In this document: in pieces, positions 24,991-34,369 of the stretch
Layout: each line of letters starts with the position of its first letter
How positions within the stretch are numbered: position 1 is the first letter of the stretch
Origin: Nocardioides seonyuensis
Lineage (GTDB): Bacteria > Actinomycetota > Actinomycetes > Propionibacteriales > Nocardioidaceae
Length of the DNA: 64,000 bases
Assembly: GCF_004683965.1 (NCBI RefSeq)
Contig: NZ_CP038436.1
Span: forward strand, 496,001-560,000
Direction: 5' to 3'
Position numbers and translations under genes: made by a program
Notes under the pieces: generated by a model
The model's input: the letters and a program-made list of their open reading frames with translations, nothing else
The model's database searches: none
What the model was told of the DNA's origin: nothing

Positions 24991-27900
24991 TCAGGCGCGG
25001 GCGACCTCCACGGACACCTCGGCACCGTCGGCGTACGACACCGTGGTCGCCAAGGTCTCCTCGACGACCAGCGGCTCGTGCGTGCGGGCGGCTGCCAGGA
25101 CGTCGGCGGGCCCCGTCACCGTGAGGGCGATCCGGTCCGAGACCTGGAGCCCGGCGTCCTTGCGGGCCTGCTGCACCGCGCGGACGAGGTCGCGGGCCGT
25201 GCCCTCGGCCTCGAGCTCGGGCGTGACCACGGTGTCGAGCACGACGAAACCGCCGCCGGGCAGGACCCCGGTCGCGGTGCCGCTGTCGCTGCCCGCGGCC
25301 ACCGTCTCCAGCGTGTACTCGCCCTCGACCAGGGCCAGGCCTCCGGCGACGACCGTGCCGTCGTCGGCCACGGACCAGTCGCCGGACTTCGAGCCCTTGA
25401 TGGCGGTCTGGACGTCCTTGCCGAGGCGGGGGCCGGCGGCGCGCGCGTTGACGGTCAACCGCTGCGAGACGCCGTACGACGCCGCCTCGGGCGCGTCGGT
25501 GGCGAGCAGGTCGACGGCCTTGACGTTGAGCTCGTCGGCGACGAGCGACTCGAAGCCGGTGAGGTCGGTGTCGGAGACGACGGTCAGCCGGGCCAGCGGG
25601 AGTCGGGTCCGGAGGCTGGCGGCCTTGCGCAGCGCCGAGCCGGCCGAGCAGACCTCGCGCACGGTGTCCATCGCAGCCACCAGTGCGTCGTCGGCGGGAA
25701 GCGCCTCGGCGTCGGGCCAGTCGGTCAGGTGCACCGAACGGCCGCCGGTCAGGCCGCGCCAGACCTCCTCGGTGGTCAGCGGCATCAGCGGGGCGGTGAC
25801 CCGGCAGACCAACTCGAGCACGGTGTAGAGCGTGTCGAAGGCGTCGGTGTCCTCGCTCCAGAAGCGGTCGCGGGAGCGACGGATGTACCAGTTGGTCAGC
25901 ACGTCGAGGAACGACCGTGTCGAGTCGCAGGCGTTCGCGACCTCGTAGTTGTCGAGCTGGTGGGTCATCGTCGAGACGTAGTCGCGCAGCTTGGCCAGGA
26001 CGTAGCGGTCCATCGGGTTCGACACCGCGTCGCTGCGGTCGAGGACGCTCGTGGCGTCGTGGCCCCCGCCGTCGCCGGCGGCGTTGGCGTAGAGGCTGAA
26101 GAAGTACCAGCTGTTCCACAGCGGGATCAGGACCTGGCGCACCGAGTCGCGGATGCCCTGCTCGGTGACGATCAGGTTGCCGCCGCGCAGGATGGGGCTC
26201 GACATGAGGAACCAGCGCATCGCGTCGGCACCGTCGCGGTCGAAGACCTCGCGCACGTCGGGGTAGTTGCGCAGCGACTTCGACATCTTCTGGCCGTCGC
26301 TGCCCAGCACGATCCCGTGGCTCACGCAGGTGGAGAAGGCCGGCTTGTCGAAGATCGCGCCCGCCAGCACGTGCATCGTGTAGAACCAGCCGCGCGTCTG
26401 GCCGATGTACTCGACGATGAAGTCGCCGGGGAAGTGCCCGTCGAACCAGTCGGCGTTCTCGAACGGGTAGTGCACCTGGGCGAAGCTCATCGAGCCCGAG
26501 TCGAACCACACGTCGAGCACGTCGGTGACCCGGCGCATCGTGGACTTCCCGGTCGGGTCGTCAGGGTTGGGCCGGGTCAGCTCGTCGACGAACGGCCGGT
26601 GCAGGTCGGGGGCGCCCGTCGGGTCGGACGGGTCGACGGGGATCCGGCCGAAGTCGCGCTCGAGCTCTTCGAAGGACCCGTAGACGTCGATCCGGGGGTA
26701 CGCCGGGTCGTCGGACTTCCACACCGGCACCGGGGAGCCCCAGAAGCGGTTGCGGGTGATCGACCAGTCGCGAGCGTTCTCCAGCCACTTGCCGAACGAG
26801 CCGTGCTGGATGTGGTCGGGCACCCAGCGGATGTCCTCGTTGAGGGCCAGCAGCCGCTCCTTGACCGCCGTCACCTCGACGAACCAGGACGAGACGCCCT
26901 TGTAGATCAGGGGCTCGCGGCAGCGCCAGCAGTGTGGGTAGGAGTGGTCGTAGGTCTCGCGACGCAGGAGGACGGTGCCCGGCGTCACCGAGCCACCCGC
27001 CTCGCCACGCGTGGCGGCCTTGAGGTGGTCGATGATGTGGAGGTTGGCGTCGAAGACGAGCATCCCCTCGTACTCCCCGACCGGGTGGGTGAAGCGGCCG
27101 TCCTTGCCGACCGGCATGACCGGCTCGATGCCCTCGCGGTCGGTGACGACCTTGTCGTCCTCACCGAAGGCGCCGGCGGTGTGCACGAGCCCGGTGCCGT
27201 CGGTGGTGGTGACGAACTCGGCGGGCACCAGGCGGAAGGCGTTGTCGTGGCCGAGGTAGTAGGAGAACGGCGGGGTGTAGCCGCGCCCGACCAGATCGGC
27301 ACCCGTGTAGCGACCCACGATCGTCGGCTCGTCGCTGTCGGGGTAGAGCTCCTTCTTGTACGACGCCACGCGCGGCTCGGCGAGCAGGTAGCGGGCGGTC
27401 GCGTCGGTGCCGGGCACCGCGGCCTCCACGACGACGTACGGGATCTCCTCCCCCACCATGACCGCGAGGTTGGAGGGCAGCGTCCAGGGCGTGGTCGTCC
27501 ACACCAGGGCGAGCGCGCCGTCGAGGTCGTCGCCGCGGTCCTCGAGGCGGACGCCGACGGTGACCGCGGGGTCCTGGCGCACCTTGTAGACGTCGTCGTC
27601 CATGCGGAGCTCGTGGTTGGAGAGCGGGGTCTCGTCGTTCCAGCAGTAGGGCAGCACCCGGAAGCCCTCGTAGACGAGGCCCTTCTCGTGGAGCTGCTTG
27701 AACGCCCACATGACCGACTCCATGAACTCGGGGTTCATGGTCTTGTAGTCGTGGTCGAAGTCGACCCAGCGCGCCTGGCGGGTCACGTAGTCACGCCACT
27801 CGCCGGTGTACTTCAGCACCGACTCGCGGCAGGCGGCGTTGAACTTCTCGATGCCCAGGTCGTGGATCTCGTCGGTCGTCTTGAGGCCGAGCTGGCGCAT

Positions 27901-28221
27901 GGCCTCGAGCTCGGCCGGCAGGCCGTGGGTGTCCCAGCCGAAGCGCCGCTCGACGCGCTTGCCGCGCATCGTCTGGTAGCGCGGCACCAGGTCCTTGACG
28001 TAGCCGGTCAGCAGGTGGCCGTAGTGCGGCAGCCCGTTGGCGAAGGGCGGGCCGTCGTAGAAGACGAACTCGCCGTCACGGTCGGCGTCGCGCTGCTCGA
28101 CGCTGGCGCGGAAGGTGTCGTCGTCCTCCCAGTAGGCCAGCACGGCCTCCTCGAGCGCGGGGAACTTCGGCGCGCTCGGCACGGTCGTGGCGTCGGTGTG
28201 GGTGACCTTGGGGTAAGTCAT
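24991..28221 (-). CDS. ileS: Isoleucyl-tRNA synthetase
   Basis: A 1,076-residue class I synthetase that charges tRNA-Ile. The HIGH-box is [11 protein letters not shown] (residues 64-74), a CP1 editing domain follows ([24 protein letters not shown]), the KMSKS box is [13 protein letters not shown] near residue 640, and an anticodon-binding domain with a long C-terminal region completes it. Length and the HYGH motif fit the eukaryote-like IleS type found in mycobacteria, the class tolerant to mupirocin. Start at [10 protein letters not shown]; a longer frame into the leader is not used. A T-box riboswitch precedes it. Confidence 0.95.
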   Translation of the reverse strand: MTYPKVTHTDATTVPSAPKFPALEEAVLAYWEDDDTFRASVEQRDADRDGEFVFYDGPPFANGLPHYGHLLTGYVKDLVPRYQTMRGKRVERRFGWDTHGLPAELEAMRQLGLKTTDEIHDLGIEKFNAACRESVLKYTGEWRDYVTRQARWVDFDHDYKTMNPEFMESVMWAFKQLHEKGLVYEGFRVLPYCWNDETPLSNHELRMDDDVYKVRQDPAVTVGVRLEDRGDDLDGALALVWTTTPWTLPSNLAVMVGEEIPYVVVEAAVPGTDATARYLLAEPRVASYKKELYPDSDEPTIVGRYTGADLVGRGYTPPFSYYLGHDNAFRLVPAEFVTTTDGTGLVHTAGAFGEDDKVVTDREGIEPVMPVGKDGRFTHPVGEYEGMLVFDANLHIIDHLKAATRGEAGGSVTPGTVLLRRETYDHSYPHCWRCREPLIYKGVSSWFVEVTAVKERLLALNEDIRWVPDHIQHGSFGKWLENARDWSITRNRFWGSPVPVWKSDDPAYPRIDVYGSFEELERDFGRIPVDPSDPTGAPDLHRPFVDELTRPNPDDPTGKSTMRRVTDVLDVWFDSGSMSFAQVHYPFENADWFDGHFPGDFIVEYIGQTRGWFYTMHVLAGAIFDKPAFSTCVSHGIVLGSDGQKMSKSLRNYPDVREVFDRDGADAMRWFLMSSPILRGGNLIVTEQGIRDSVRQVLIPLWNSWYFFSLYANAAGDGGGHDATSVLDRSDAVSNPMDRYVLAKLRDYVSTMTHQLDNYEVANACDSTRSFLDVLTNWYIRRSRDRFWSEDTDAFDTLYTVLELVCRVTAPLMPLTTEEVWRGLTGGRSVHLTDWPDAEALPADDALVAAMDTVREVCSAGSALRKAASLRTRLPLARLTVVSDTDLTGFESLVADELNVKAVDLLATDAPEAASYGVSQRLTVNARAAGPRLGKDVQTAIKGSKSGDWSVADDGTVVAGGLALVEGEYTLETVAAGSDSGTATGVLPGGGFVVLDTVVTPELEAEGTARDLVRAVQQARKDAGLQVSDRIALTVTGPADVLAAARTHEPLVVEETLATTVSYADGAEVSVEVARA

Positions 28222-28241
28222 GGGGCTCTCGCTTCTCTCGT

Positions 28242-28276
28242 TGGTTGAGGAAGGACGAAGTCCTGTCTCGAAACCA
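28242..28276. repeat. REP-like palindrome in the ileS leader
   Basis: On the plus strand the element begins TGGTTGAGGAAGGACGAAG and ends TCTCGAAACCA: outer GGTT/AACC and inner AGGAC/GTCCT pair around a GAA loop. Its ends (GGTTGAGGA and TCTCGAAACC) match, from memory, a palindrome common between genes in Nocardioides and relatives. It lies between the T-box and the ileS start. Confidence 0.55.
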
Positions 28277-28289
28277 CGAGGACGATCGG

Positions 28290-28465
28290 GAGACCGCGGT
28301 ACCACCTCGCTTGCCCCTGGTCCGCTGGTCAGGAGCCACTCAACTCGGCTGTGTCGGGCCGTACCCGTCCGGTTCTAGTGAGGTGCCGGCCGGATCGCCG
28401 TACCCGTTCTTCCGAAGGCTCGCCGCTGATGACGGCTCGGACGCCTGTGACGATCGTACGGCGTC
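28290..28465 (-). promoter_or_regulatory. T-box riboswitch (translational, ileS type)
   Basis: On the minus strand a hairpin GACGCC...GGCGTC (28440-28465) exposes a loop containing the isoleucine codon ATC, as in the ultrashort stem I T-boxes of actinobacterial ileS. About 130 bases downstream lies the T-box itself, GAGGTGGTACCGCGGTCTC (28290-28308), whose conserved GGTGGTACCGCG pairs with the uncharged tRNA acceptor end. No intrinsic terminator with a U-run follows, so control by hiding the ribosome site of ileS is expected. Boundaries are approximate. Confidence 0.85.
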
Positions 28466-28510
28466 GGCTCGCCGCGGTGCCAATCAGTTCGGACTCCTCG
28501 ACCGAGGTGG

Positions 28511-29611
28511 TCAGCCCTTGCGGCGGGCGACGAAGGTCTCCCAGCTGGAGCACGAGGGGGTGCCGTAGAAGAAAGACCCGCGCACGACGTTGCTCCGGAC
28601 CGTCATCAGCTCGGCACCGAGCCACTTCACTCCGAGCTGGGCCACCCGGGCGGTCGCGCCGTTCCTGGGCAGGTGGATCTCCACCGGGTAGGTCGCCTTC
28701 GTGACGTTGGAGCCCTCGCACAGCACGGAGGTCGTCCTCAGTCGCACCACGTTGTTGTCCTCGCTCACGCGGAAGCGGAGGGTGCCCTCGCGGTTGGCGT
28801 AGCGGCCCGGCAGCGGACGCTGTGCCTCGACCTGACGGGCGAAGACCTCCCAGGACGTGTCGAAGGAGTCGCTCCCGAGATCGTCGCGGGCCGTGACGGC
28901 CAGCTCGGTGTCGGCGACCCCGCGGGCGGAGATCCTGGCCACCACCGGACGACTCTGGTTGGCACCGAGCGGACCCACGGCGAGGTCCTTCATCCGCACC
29001 CCGGGCCCACTCCCGGCGATGGAGACCGCGCTCGTCCCGCGCACGTGGGAGGTGACCCGCACCAGCACCGGGGTGGTGCGGCCCGCGGCGACCCGGACGA
29101 CGTGCGCAGGCCGCGCCTCCGCACCTGCGAGGTGGGAGTAGGGCGCCATCGACCCGACCAGCTGGTCACTGACGGTATTGCCGGTCCAGATGTGGACCTT
29201 GAGGCAGGTGGGCTCGGGGGCGGGTGTCTCCGGGAAGTAGCCCGGCTCGATGTAGCGCTCGATTGAAACGGTGTTGTCGGCCGCCACCGTGGCCGCCTGC
29301 TCGGTGATGGTCAGCAGCGGCTCGCAGCCGGCGGGCCACTGGCGACCCGGGGTCCACGTGATCCCCACGGTCTCGCCGGGAGGCACAGCCCCGCCGAGCG
29401 TGGCCGTCGCACGCCAGACGTTGTCCAGGGTGTTCGTGGTCAAGGTCCCCTTGACGAGGGTGCGCCACGGCACGGCGACGGCGGGCATGCCCACGTCGTG
29501 CGTCGACGCGACGCCCTCCGCACCCACGACCACCGGCTCGGCATGGGCGCCCCCGACCGGGACCAGCGCCGCAGCAGCCACCAACGACATCACGATTCCC
29601 CGCATGCGCAT
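28511..29611 (-). CDS. Secreted protein of unknown function
   Basis: A 366-residue exported protein with a signal peptide (MRMRGIVMSLVAAAALVPVGGAHA). The mature part is beta-rich with Ig-like strand patterns (PWRTLVKGTLTTNTLDNVWRA, VLVRVTSHVRGTSAVSI). It carries several cysteines likely to form disulfides (near CEPLL, TCLKVHIW, VLCEGSN and PSCSSWETF). No catalytic or anchoring motif is recognised. An alternative start two codons later is equally good. It lies upstream of the ileS leader in the same direction; its own promoter region contains copy 2 of the GACGTCATACG repeat. Confidence 0.7.
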   Translation of the reverse strand: MRMRGIVMSLVAAAALVPVGGAHAEPVVVGAEGVASTHDVGMPAVAVPWRTLVKGTLTTNTLDNVWRATATLGGAVPPGETVGITWTPGRQWPAGCEPLLTITEQAATVAADNTVSIERYIEPGYFPETPAPEPTCLKVHIWTGNTVSDQLVGSMAPYSHLAGAEARPAHVVRVAAGRTTPVLVRVTSHVRGTSAVSIAGSGPGVRMKDLAVGPLGANQSRPVVARISARGVADTELAVTARDDLGSDSFDTSWEVFARQVEAQRPLPGRYANREGTLRFRVSEDNNVVRLRTTSVLCEGSNVTKATYPVEIHLPRNGATARVAQLGVKWLGAELMTVRSNVVRGSFFYGTPSCSSWETFVARRKG

Positions 29612-29642
29612 GGCGGGAAGGTACCAGCGCGGACCCGCCCCG

Positions 29643-29690
29643 GGACGTCATACGGATGGATGTCACGGGTCGACCGAATGCATGACGTTG
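29643..29690. repeat. GACGTCATACG inverted repeat, copy 2
   Basis: The left arm GGACGTCATACG is identical to copy 1; the right arm TGCATGACGTTG is degenerate, leaving ACGTCAT/ATGACGT fully paired. It lies between two divergently transcribed genes, so it cannot be a terminator here and may overlap promoter sequence. Confidence 0.6.
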
Positions 29691-29705
29691 CGACAGGGTG
29701 GGCGC

Positions 29706-30245
29706 ATGAACCATCACGGCATGTGGCTGCCCACCGACCAGGACCCGCGGATGTCGGGCGGCCCCACCAGGGGCGAGCGCGAGTGCCTGGTGGACTACCT
29801 CGAGCACTACCGGACGACGCTCCGGCTCAAGTGCGACGGTCTTGGCCCCGAGCAGCTCGGGACCCGCTCCGTCCCGCCCTCCAACATCTCCCTGCTCGGC
29901 CTGGTGCGCCACATGGCGCGCGTCGAGCACCACTGGTTCCGCCGGGTCATCGTGGGCGACCTCGACCTGCCGAGGCTCTTCCAGGGCGACGACGAGGACG
30001 CCGGCTTCAACTGGTCCGGCGAGCCCGACGAGGCGCTCGTCGCGGATGCGTGGGGACTGTGGGAGGCCGAGGTCGCTCACGCCCGCGAGGTGCTCGACCG
30101 CACCGACCTCGACACGCTCGTGGAGGTGCACGGCTCTCCCACCGAGGTGCGCGACCTCGTCGTCCACATGATCGAGGAGTACGCCCGCCACTGCGGGCAT
30201 GCCGACCTGGTGCGCGAGGTGCTCGACGGCCGGACGGGCCAGTGA
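29706..30245 (+). CDS. DinB/DUF664 family protein
   Basis: A 179-residue four-helix-bundle protein of the DinB-like (DUF664) superfamily, which contains thiol S-transferases and metal-binding proteins. The pattern YRTTLRLKCDGLGPEQLG, LLGLVRHMARVEHHWFRR and HMIEEYARHCGHADLVREVLDG shows the three histidines that form the usual metal site. In mycothiol producers some members are mycothiol-dependent transferases, and mshB in this window shows mycothiol is made. Possibly co-transcribed with the AraC gene 35 bases downstream. Confidence 0.8.
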   Translation: MNHHGMWLPTDQDPRMSGGPTRGERECLVDYLEHYRTTLRLKCDGLGPEQLGTRSVPPSNISLLGLVRHMARVEHHWFRRVIVGDLDLPRLFQGDDEDAGFNWSGEPDEALVADAWGLWEAEVAHAREVLDRTDLDTLVEVHGSPTEVRDLVVHMIEEYARHCGHADLVREVLDGRTGQ

Positions 30246-30280
30246 CCGGGACGTGCTGGTGACCGAGACAGGCGGGTGAC

Positions 30281-30673
30281 GTGGACCGCGACGACCTCGT
30301 CCGGCTCAGGCGGGCCCGCGACCGGATGGACCGTGACTACGCCGAGCCGCTCGACGTACCGCTGCTGGCCCGGGAGGCGCACATGTCGGTCGGGCACTTC
30401 CAGCGCTCGTTCAAGCAGGCCTACGGCGAGACGCCGTACAACCACCTGATGACGCGGCGGATCGAGCGGGCGATGGCGCTGTTCCGCAACACCGACCTGT
30501 CGGTCACCGACGTGTGCATGGAGGTGGGGTGCACGTCCCTCGGCTCATTCAGCTCGCGCTTCACCGAGCTGGTGGGCGAGACACCGAGTGCCTACCGGGC
30601 GCGCCCGCACGACGAGGTGGCCGGCGTCCCGGGTTGCGTCGTCAAGCAGGCCACCCGCCCCCGCCGCCGATGA
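30281..30673 (+). CDS. AraC-family transcriptional regulator
   Basis: A 130-residue protein that is essentially just the AraC/XylS double HTH: YAEPLDVPLLAREAHMSVGHFQRSFKQAYGETPYNHLM, then RNTDLSVTDVCMEVGCTSLGSFSSRFTELVGETPSAYR. There is no effector-binding domain. It starts at GTG, in a cluster with a DinB-like gene before and a VOC gene after, which it probably regulates. The C-terminal Arg-rich tail is unremarkable. Confidence 0.88.
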   Translation: MDRDDLVRLRRARDRMDRDYAEPLDVPLLAREAHMSVGHFQRSFKQAYGETPYNHLMTRRIERAMALFRNTDLSVTDVCMEVGCTSLGSFSSRFTELVGETPSAYRARPHDEVAGVPGCVVKQATRPRRR

Positions 30674-30723
30674 GGGGCCACAGCTGGTCAGGATCGGAGA
30701 AGCACGACCACCCCGTGCACTCC

Positions 30724-30729
30724 TAGCGT
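30724..30729 (+). promoter_or_regulatory. -10 box (TAGCGT) before VOC gene
   Basis: TAGCGT ends 7 bases before the ATG of the VOC gene, and no Shine-Dalgarno is present, consistent with a leaderless transcript separate from the AraC gene. Confidence 0.5.
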
Positions 30730-30736
30730 GGTCGTC

Positions 30737-31183
30737 ATGAACGCAACCAAGTCACTCACCCTCATCAACTCCTTCGTCCGCACCACCGACCCCGACGCCT
30801 CGTTGGCCTTCTACCGCGACGTGCTCGGGATGACCGTCAACAAGGACGTGCGCAACGGTGACTTCCGCTGGGTCACGCTGAGCACGCCGACGCAGCCCGA
30901 GCTCGAGGTCTGCCTCGAGCAGATCGGCCAGGGCGCCGACTGGATGAGCGACGACGACGTCGAGTCGATGAAGGACCTTCTCGCCAAGGGCCTGCTGAAC
31001 AGCCTGGTCTTCCAGGTCGATGACGTCGACGCGCTCTTCGAGCACGTCCGCGCGTCCGGTGCCGAGGTCATGCAGGAGCCGGCCGACCAGTTCTACGGCG
31101 TCCGCGACTGCGCCTTCCGAGACCCGATGGGCAACATGGTCCGCTTCAACTCGCCGCTCGCCGACGGCGCGGGCCAGGGCTGA
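30737..31183 (+). CDS. VOC (glyoxalase/dioxygenase superfamily) protein
   Basis: A 148-residue protein with two beta-alpha-beta-beta-beta modules typical of the vicinal oxygen chelate superfamily: SFVRTTDPDASLAFYRDVLGM and SLVFQVDDVDALFEHVRASG, ending DCAFRDPMGNMVRF. The small size and AraC neighbour resemble glyoxalase-like resistance or catabolic pairs, but no substrate can be assigned. The ATG 7 bases after a TAGCGT box is preferred over an in-frame GTG three codons upstream. Confidence 0.82.
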   Translation: MNATKSLTLINSFVRTTDPDASLAFYRDVLGMTVNKDVRNGDFRWVTLSTPTQPELEVCLEQIGQGADWMSDDDVESMKDLLAKGLLNSLVFQVDDVDALFEHVRASGAEVMQEPADQFYGVRDCAFRDPMGNMVRFNSPLADGAGQG

Positions 31184-31268
31184 GACGTGTGCCGTCCCGG
31201 CTGGCCGCCCGGCTGGGACGGCCGACCCGTCCTTGTACGACACGCCTCGACGCGGTTGTCTTGGCCGG

Positions 31269-32294
31269 GTGACCCTCCTCCCGTGGCGCCGATCCCCGAT
31301 CGCGATGGCGACCGGCGCGTCGCTCGCCCTTCTCACCGCCGTCGTCCCCGTCGAGGCCTCGGCGCCGGACTGGCGGCCGCCGCCGGCTCGTGACGACGAC
31401 TCGGTCGTGGTGGGCGACGGGACAGCCGCGAGCTGCACGTCCGCGGCCGTCGTGCGTGCCGTACGACGCGGGGGCAGGATCCGCTTCGCGTGCGGGCCAG
31501 CCCCGGTGACGATCGTGATGAGGCGCACCGCCGAGGTGCGCAACACCAGCACCCGGGTCGTGATCGACGGGGGCGGGCTGGTCACCCTGTCCGGTGCCGG
31601 CAAGCGCCGCATCCTGCGCCAGGACACCTGCGACAGGTCGCTCGTGTGGACCACCAGCCACTGCAACGACCAGGCCACACCCAGGCTGGTCGTCAAGAAC
31701 CTCACCCTGCGCGACGGGAAGGTCTCCTCGGGCGACCTCGAGGACGGCAGCGGCGGCGCGATCTACGCGCGGGGCGGGCGGTTGCGCATCGTCGGCACCC
31801 GGTTCGTCGACAACCGCTGCACCCGCACCGGACCCGACACAGGCGGCGCCGCAGTGCGAGTCCTCGACCAGCACCGCGATCGCCCGGTGGTGGTCCGGCG
31901 CAGCGAGTTCGTCGACGGCGTCTGCAGCAACGGCGGCGCCCTGTCGTCCATCGGGGTCTCGTGGCGGGTGGTCGACACCACCTTCACCGGCAACCGCGCG
32001 ATCGGGCGGGGCGCCAACCCGGCACGCCCCGGCAGCCCCGGAGGCGGCAGCGGTGGAGCGATCTACGCCGACGGCAACGACTTCACGATCGAGCTCGACC
32101 GCGTCCGGATGGAGGACAACCGGGCGCGCGAGGGCGGTGGAGCGATCTTCTTCGTCAGCAACGACCGCACCGGCACGCTCTCCATCGAGTCCTCGGTGCT
32201 GCGCCGCAACCCCAGCCTCGGATTCGAGAACTGGCCGGGCATCTTCTTCCTCGGCAAGGGTCGCCCGCGCCTGGTGGACTCCGTGGTCCGCTGA
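31269..32294 (+). CDS. Secreted right-handed parallel beta-helix protein
   Basis: A 341-residue exported protein with a GTG start and signal peptide (WRRSPIAMATGASLALLTAVVPVEASA). The rest is made of short rungs with recurrent GGAIYA and VDNRCTR/TGNRA motifs (SGGAIYARGGRLRIVGTRF, GSGGAIYADGNDFTIELDRV, GGGAIFFVSNDRTG), typical of pectate-lyase-like parallel beta helices. No catalytic residues stand out. Such proteins often bind or cleave polysaccharides at the surface. Monocistronic, ahead of dapD. Confidence 0.78.
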   Translation: MTLLPWRRSPIAMATGASLALLTAVVPVEASAPDWRPPPARDDDSVVVGDGTAASCTSAAVVRAVRRGGRIRFACGPAPVTIVMRRTAEVRNTSTRVVIDGGGLVTLSGAGKRRILRQDTCDRSLVWTTSHCNDQATPRLVVKNLTLRDGKVSSGDLEDGSGGAIYARGGRLRIVGTRFVDNRCTRTGPDTGGAAVRVLDQHRDRPVVVRRSEFVDGVCSNGGALSSIGVSWRVVDTTFTGNRAIGRGANPARPGSPGGGSGGAIYADGNDFTIELDRVRMEDNRAREGGGAIFFVSNDRTGTLSIESSVLRRNPSLGFENWPGIFFLGKGRPRLVDSVVR

Positions 32295-32328
32295 CCAGTC
32301 GGTCCCGCGGGGCTTGGCGCCACCTCCG

Positions 32329-32334
32329 TAGACT
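32329..32334 (+). promoter_or_regulatory. -10 box (TAGACT) before dapD
   Basis: TAGACT ends 8 bases before the dapD GTG with no ribosome site between, which suggests leaderless expression. Confidence 0.5.
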
Positions 32335-32342
32335 CCACCCAC

Positions 32343-33281
32343 GTGACCTCCGACGACGCGCGCACCTCTGCCTGGGGCCATGGCCTCGCCACCCTGACCG
32401 CTGACGGGACCGTCCTCGACGTCTGGTTCCCCTCCCCCGCACTGGGGACCCCCAGTGGCGAGGCACCCGCGTCGCTGACCGCCCTGGAGGGCGAGGACGA
32501 GGCGCGCGGCGTGCGTCGCGAGGTGCGGCTGGTCGAGATCGCCGACCTGCAGGACGCCCCGGCCGACACCCCCGACATGTGGCTGAGACTGCACCTCCTC
32601 TCCAGCCGCCTCGTGCAGCCCCACGCCCTCAACATGGACGGCGTCTTCGGACTCCTCACCAACGTGGTGTGGACCGACGCGGGTCCGTGTGCCGTCGAGG
32701 GCTTCGAGGAGACGCGGGCCCGGCTGCGCGCGACCGGCCGGCAGGTGACCGTGTTCGGGGTCGACAAGTTCCCCCGCATGGTCGACTACGTGCTGCCCAG
32801 CGGCGTGCGGATCGCCGACGCCGACCGGGTCCGGCTCGGGGCCCACCTGGCGGAGGGCACGACCGTGATGCACGAGGGCTTCGTCAACTTCAACGCCGGC
32901 ACCCTCGGAACCTCCATGGTCGAGGGGCGCATCTCCGCCGGCGTCGTCGTCGGAGACGGCTCCGACATAGGCGGCGGCGCCTCGATCATGGGCACGCTGT
33001 CAGGTGGTGGCAAGGAGGTCATCTCGATCGGCCAGCGGTGCCTGCTCGGCGCCAACGCCGGCATCGGGATCGCGCTCGGCGACGACTGCGTCGTCGAGGC
33101 CGGGTGCTACGTCACCGCCGGCACCAAGGTCACCCTCGAGGACGGCTCCGTCGTCAAGGCCCTCGAGCTGTCCGGCGCCAGCAACGTCCTCTTCCGCCGC
33201 AACTCGGTCAGCGGCGCCATCGAGGCGGTGGCCCGCAAGGGCGAGGGCATCGCCCTCAACACCGACCTGCACGCCAACTAG
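32343..33281 (+). CDS. dapD: 2,3,4,5-tetrahydropyridine-2,6-dicarboxylate N-succinyltransferase
   Basis: A 312-residue enzyme that transfers succinyl from succinyl-CoA to tetrahydrodipicolinate, opening the succinylase route to diaminopimelate. The N-terminal third is alpha/beta; from about residue 160 the left-handed beta helix of hexapeptides appears ([66 protein letters not shown]). Size and the SLSGGG-like loop fit the actinobacterial DapD type. Start is GTG. It is followed 3 bases later by a cell-wall-hydrolase-like gene on the same strand. Confidence 0.95.
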   Translation: MTSDDARTSAWGHGLATLTADGTVLDVWFPSPALGTPSGEAPASLTALEGEDEARGVRREVRLVEIADLQDAPADTPDMWLRLHLLSSRLVQPHALNMDGVFGLLTNVVWTDAGPCAVEGFEETRARLRATGRQVTVFGVDKFPRMVDYVLPSGVRIADADRVRLGAHLAEGTTVMHEGFVNFNAGTLGTSMVEGRISAGVVVGDGSDIGGGASIMGTLSGGGKEVISIGQRCLLGANAGIGIALGDDCVVEAGCYVTAGTKVTLEDGSVVKALELSGASNVLFRRNSVSGAIEAVARKGEGIALNTDLHAN

Positions 33282-33284
33282 CAC

Positions 33285-34289
33285 GTGGCCGGACCACCTC
33301 GCGGGGCGCGCGACACCCGCCTGACCCGTCTCGGCAAGGCGGTCGTCGTCGCGCTCGCCGTCCTCGCGACGGTGGCGATCGCCGGCCTGCTCGTCGACCG
33401 CGGCGCCGGTCCCTCGTGGCTCGACCCCACCGGCTGCACCGCCGAGGTGGACGGCCGCGTCGTCGAGCTAAGCCTCGAGCAGGCCGAGAACGCCTCGCTC
33501 ATCACGGCCGTCTCGATCCAGCGCGGCCTGCCCGCCCGTGCAGCGACGATCGCCCTGGCGACTGCCTACCAGGAGTCCAAGGTCCTCAACATCGGGCACG
33601 GCGACCGCGACTCGCTCGGACTCTTCCAACAGCGCCCCTCCCAGGGCTGGGGCACGGAGGAGGAGATCCTCGACCCGGTCTACTCGACCAACGCCTTCTA
33701 CGACGCACTGGTCAAGGTGCCGAACTATCGAGAGCTCGAGATCACAGAGGCCGCGCAGGAGGTGCAGCGCTCCGCCTACCCCGACGCCTACGCCGAGCAC
33801 GAGGAGGATGCGCGCGTCCTCGCCAGCGCCCTCACCGGCAACCACCGCGCAGCCTTCTGGTGCACGACCGACGGTGACGCCGACGAGGCGTCCGACCGCC
33901 TCGACGAGGCCGGACTCGTACGACGAGCCAGCGTCGTACGCTCCGACCTCGAGGCGCGCTTCGGCTCGCTGTCCCTGGGCGGCTTCCAGCCGGGTGGGGT
34001 GTCCTCGGGACACATGGCCGGGTCGGCGCACTACGAGGGCCGCGCGATCGACGTGTTCTTCCGCCCGATCAACGACGTCAACAAGCAGCGAGGGTGGGCG
34101 ATCGCGTCCTACCTCGTCGCGCAGGCCGACCGACTGGCCATCAACACCGTGATCTTCGACGACCGCATCTGGCACGCCGGGTCGCGCTCTGACGACGGGT
34201 GGACGGACTACCGCGTCCCCTCGTCCTCACGCGGAGACCGCAAGATCCTCGAGCACCGCGACCACGTGCACGTGGACGTGGCCGACTGA
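33285..34289 (+). CDS. Membrane-anchored protein with lytic-like and VldE/ARB-07466-like regions
   Basis: A 334-residue protein with one N-terminal membrane anchor (AVVVALAVLATVAIAGLLVD) and an extracytoplasmic remainder. Residues about 75-130 (ALATAYQESKVLNIGHGDRD, then SLGLFQQRPSQGWG) resemble lysozyme-fold glycosidases, with a Glu in QESK where the catalytic acid usually lies. The C-terminal part, with GSAHYEGRAIDVFFRP and IWHAGSR and a final HVHVD, resembles the VldE/ARB-07466-like domain, with His/Asp residues suggesting a metal site. A wall-hydrolytic or remodelling role is inferred. The GTG start is 3 bases after the dapD stop, implying co-transcription with a peptidoglycan precursor gene. 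Confidence 0.7.
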   Translation: MAGPPRGARDTRLTRLGKAVVVALAVLATVAIAGLLVDRGAGPSWLDPTGCTAEVDGRVVELSLEQAENASLITAVSIQRGLPARAATIALATAYQESKVLNIGHGDRDSLGLFQQRPSQGWGTEEEILDPVYSTNAFYDALVKVPNYRELEITEAAQEVQRSAYPDAYAEHEEDARVLASALTGNHRAAFWCTTDGDADEASDRLDEAGLVRRASVVRSDLEARFGSLSLGGFQPGGVSSGHMAGSAHYEGRAIDVFFRPINDVNKQRGWAIASYLVAQADRLAINTVIFDDRIWHAGSRSDDGWTDYRVPSSSRGDRKILEHRDHVHVDVAD

Positions 34290-34295
34290 CCCTCT

Positions 34296-34347
34296 TGTCA
34301 AGGTTGCTTGACACTCACCCGACTGTCTGATTACCTTGACATGTCAA
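34296..34347 (+). promoter_or_regulatory. Promoter with two TTGACA palindromes (putative autoregulator operators)
   Basis: TGTCAAG, GTTG, CTTGACA (34296-34313) is a 7-bp inverted repeat with a 4-base spacer; TTGACATGTCAA (34336-34347) is a 12-bp palindrome using the same half-site. TTGACA at 34308 and TACCTT at 34332 (18 bases apart) form a plausible sigma-70 promoter, so the first palindrome covers the -35 and the second the -10 and start. The HTH gene of the operon is the obvious binder. Confidence 0.6.
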
Positions 34348-34369
34348 AGTTCTTCGACAGGGGGCCCTC

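Noticed and set aside
25078..28248. Plus-strand open frame of 1,056 codons opposite ileS
   Set aside because: It is antisense to a certain ileS, has a composition of Val/Arg/His/Gly repeats typical of the mirror of GC3-rich codons, and shows no domain.
29643..29690. Repeat copy 2 as a transcription terminator
   Set aside because: It lies between two divergent gene starts, where no transcript should end.
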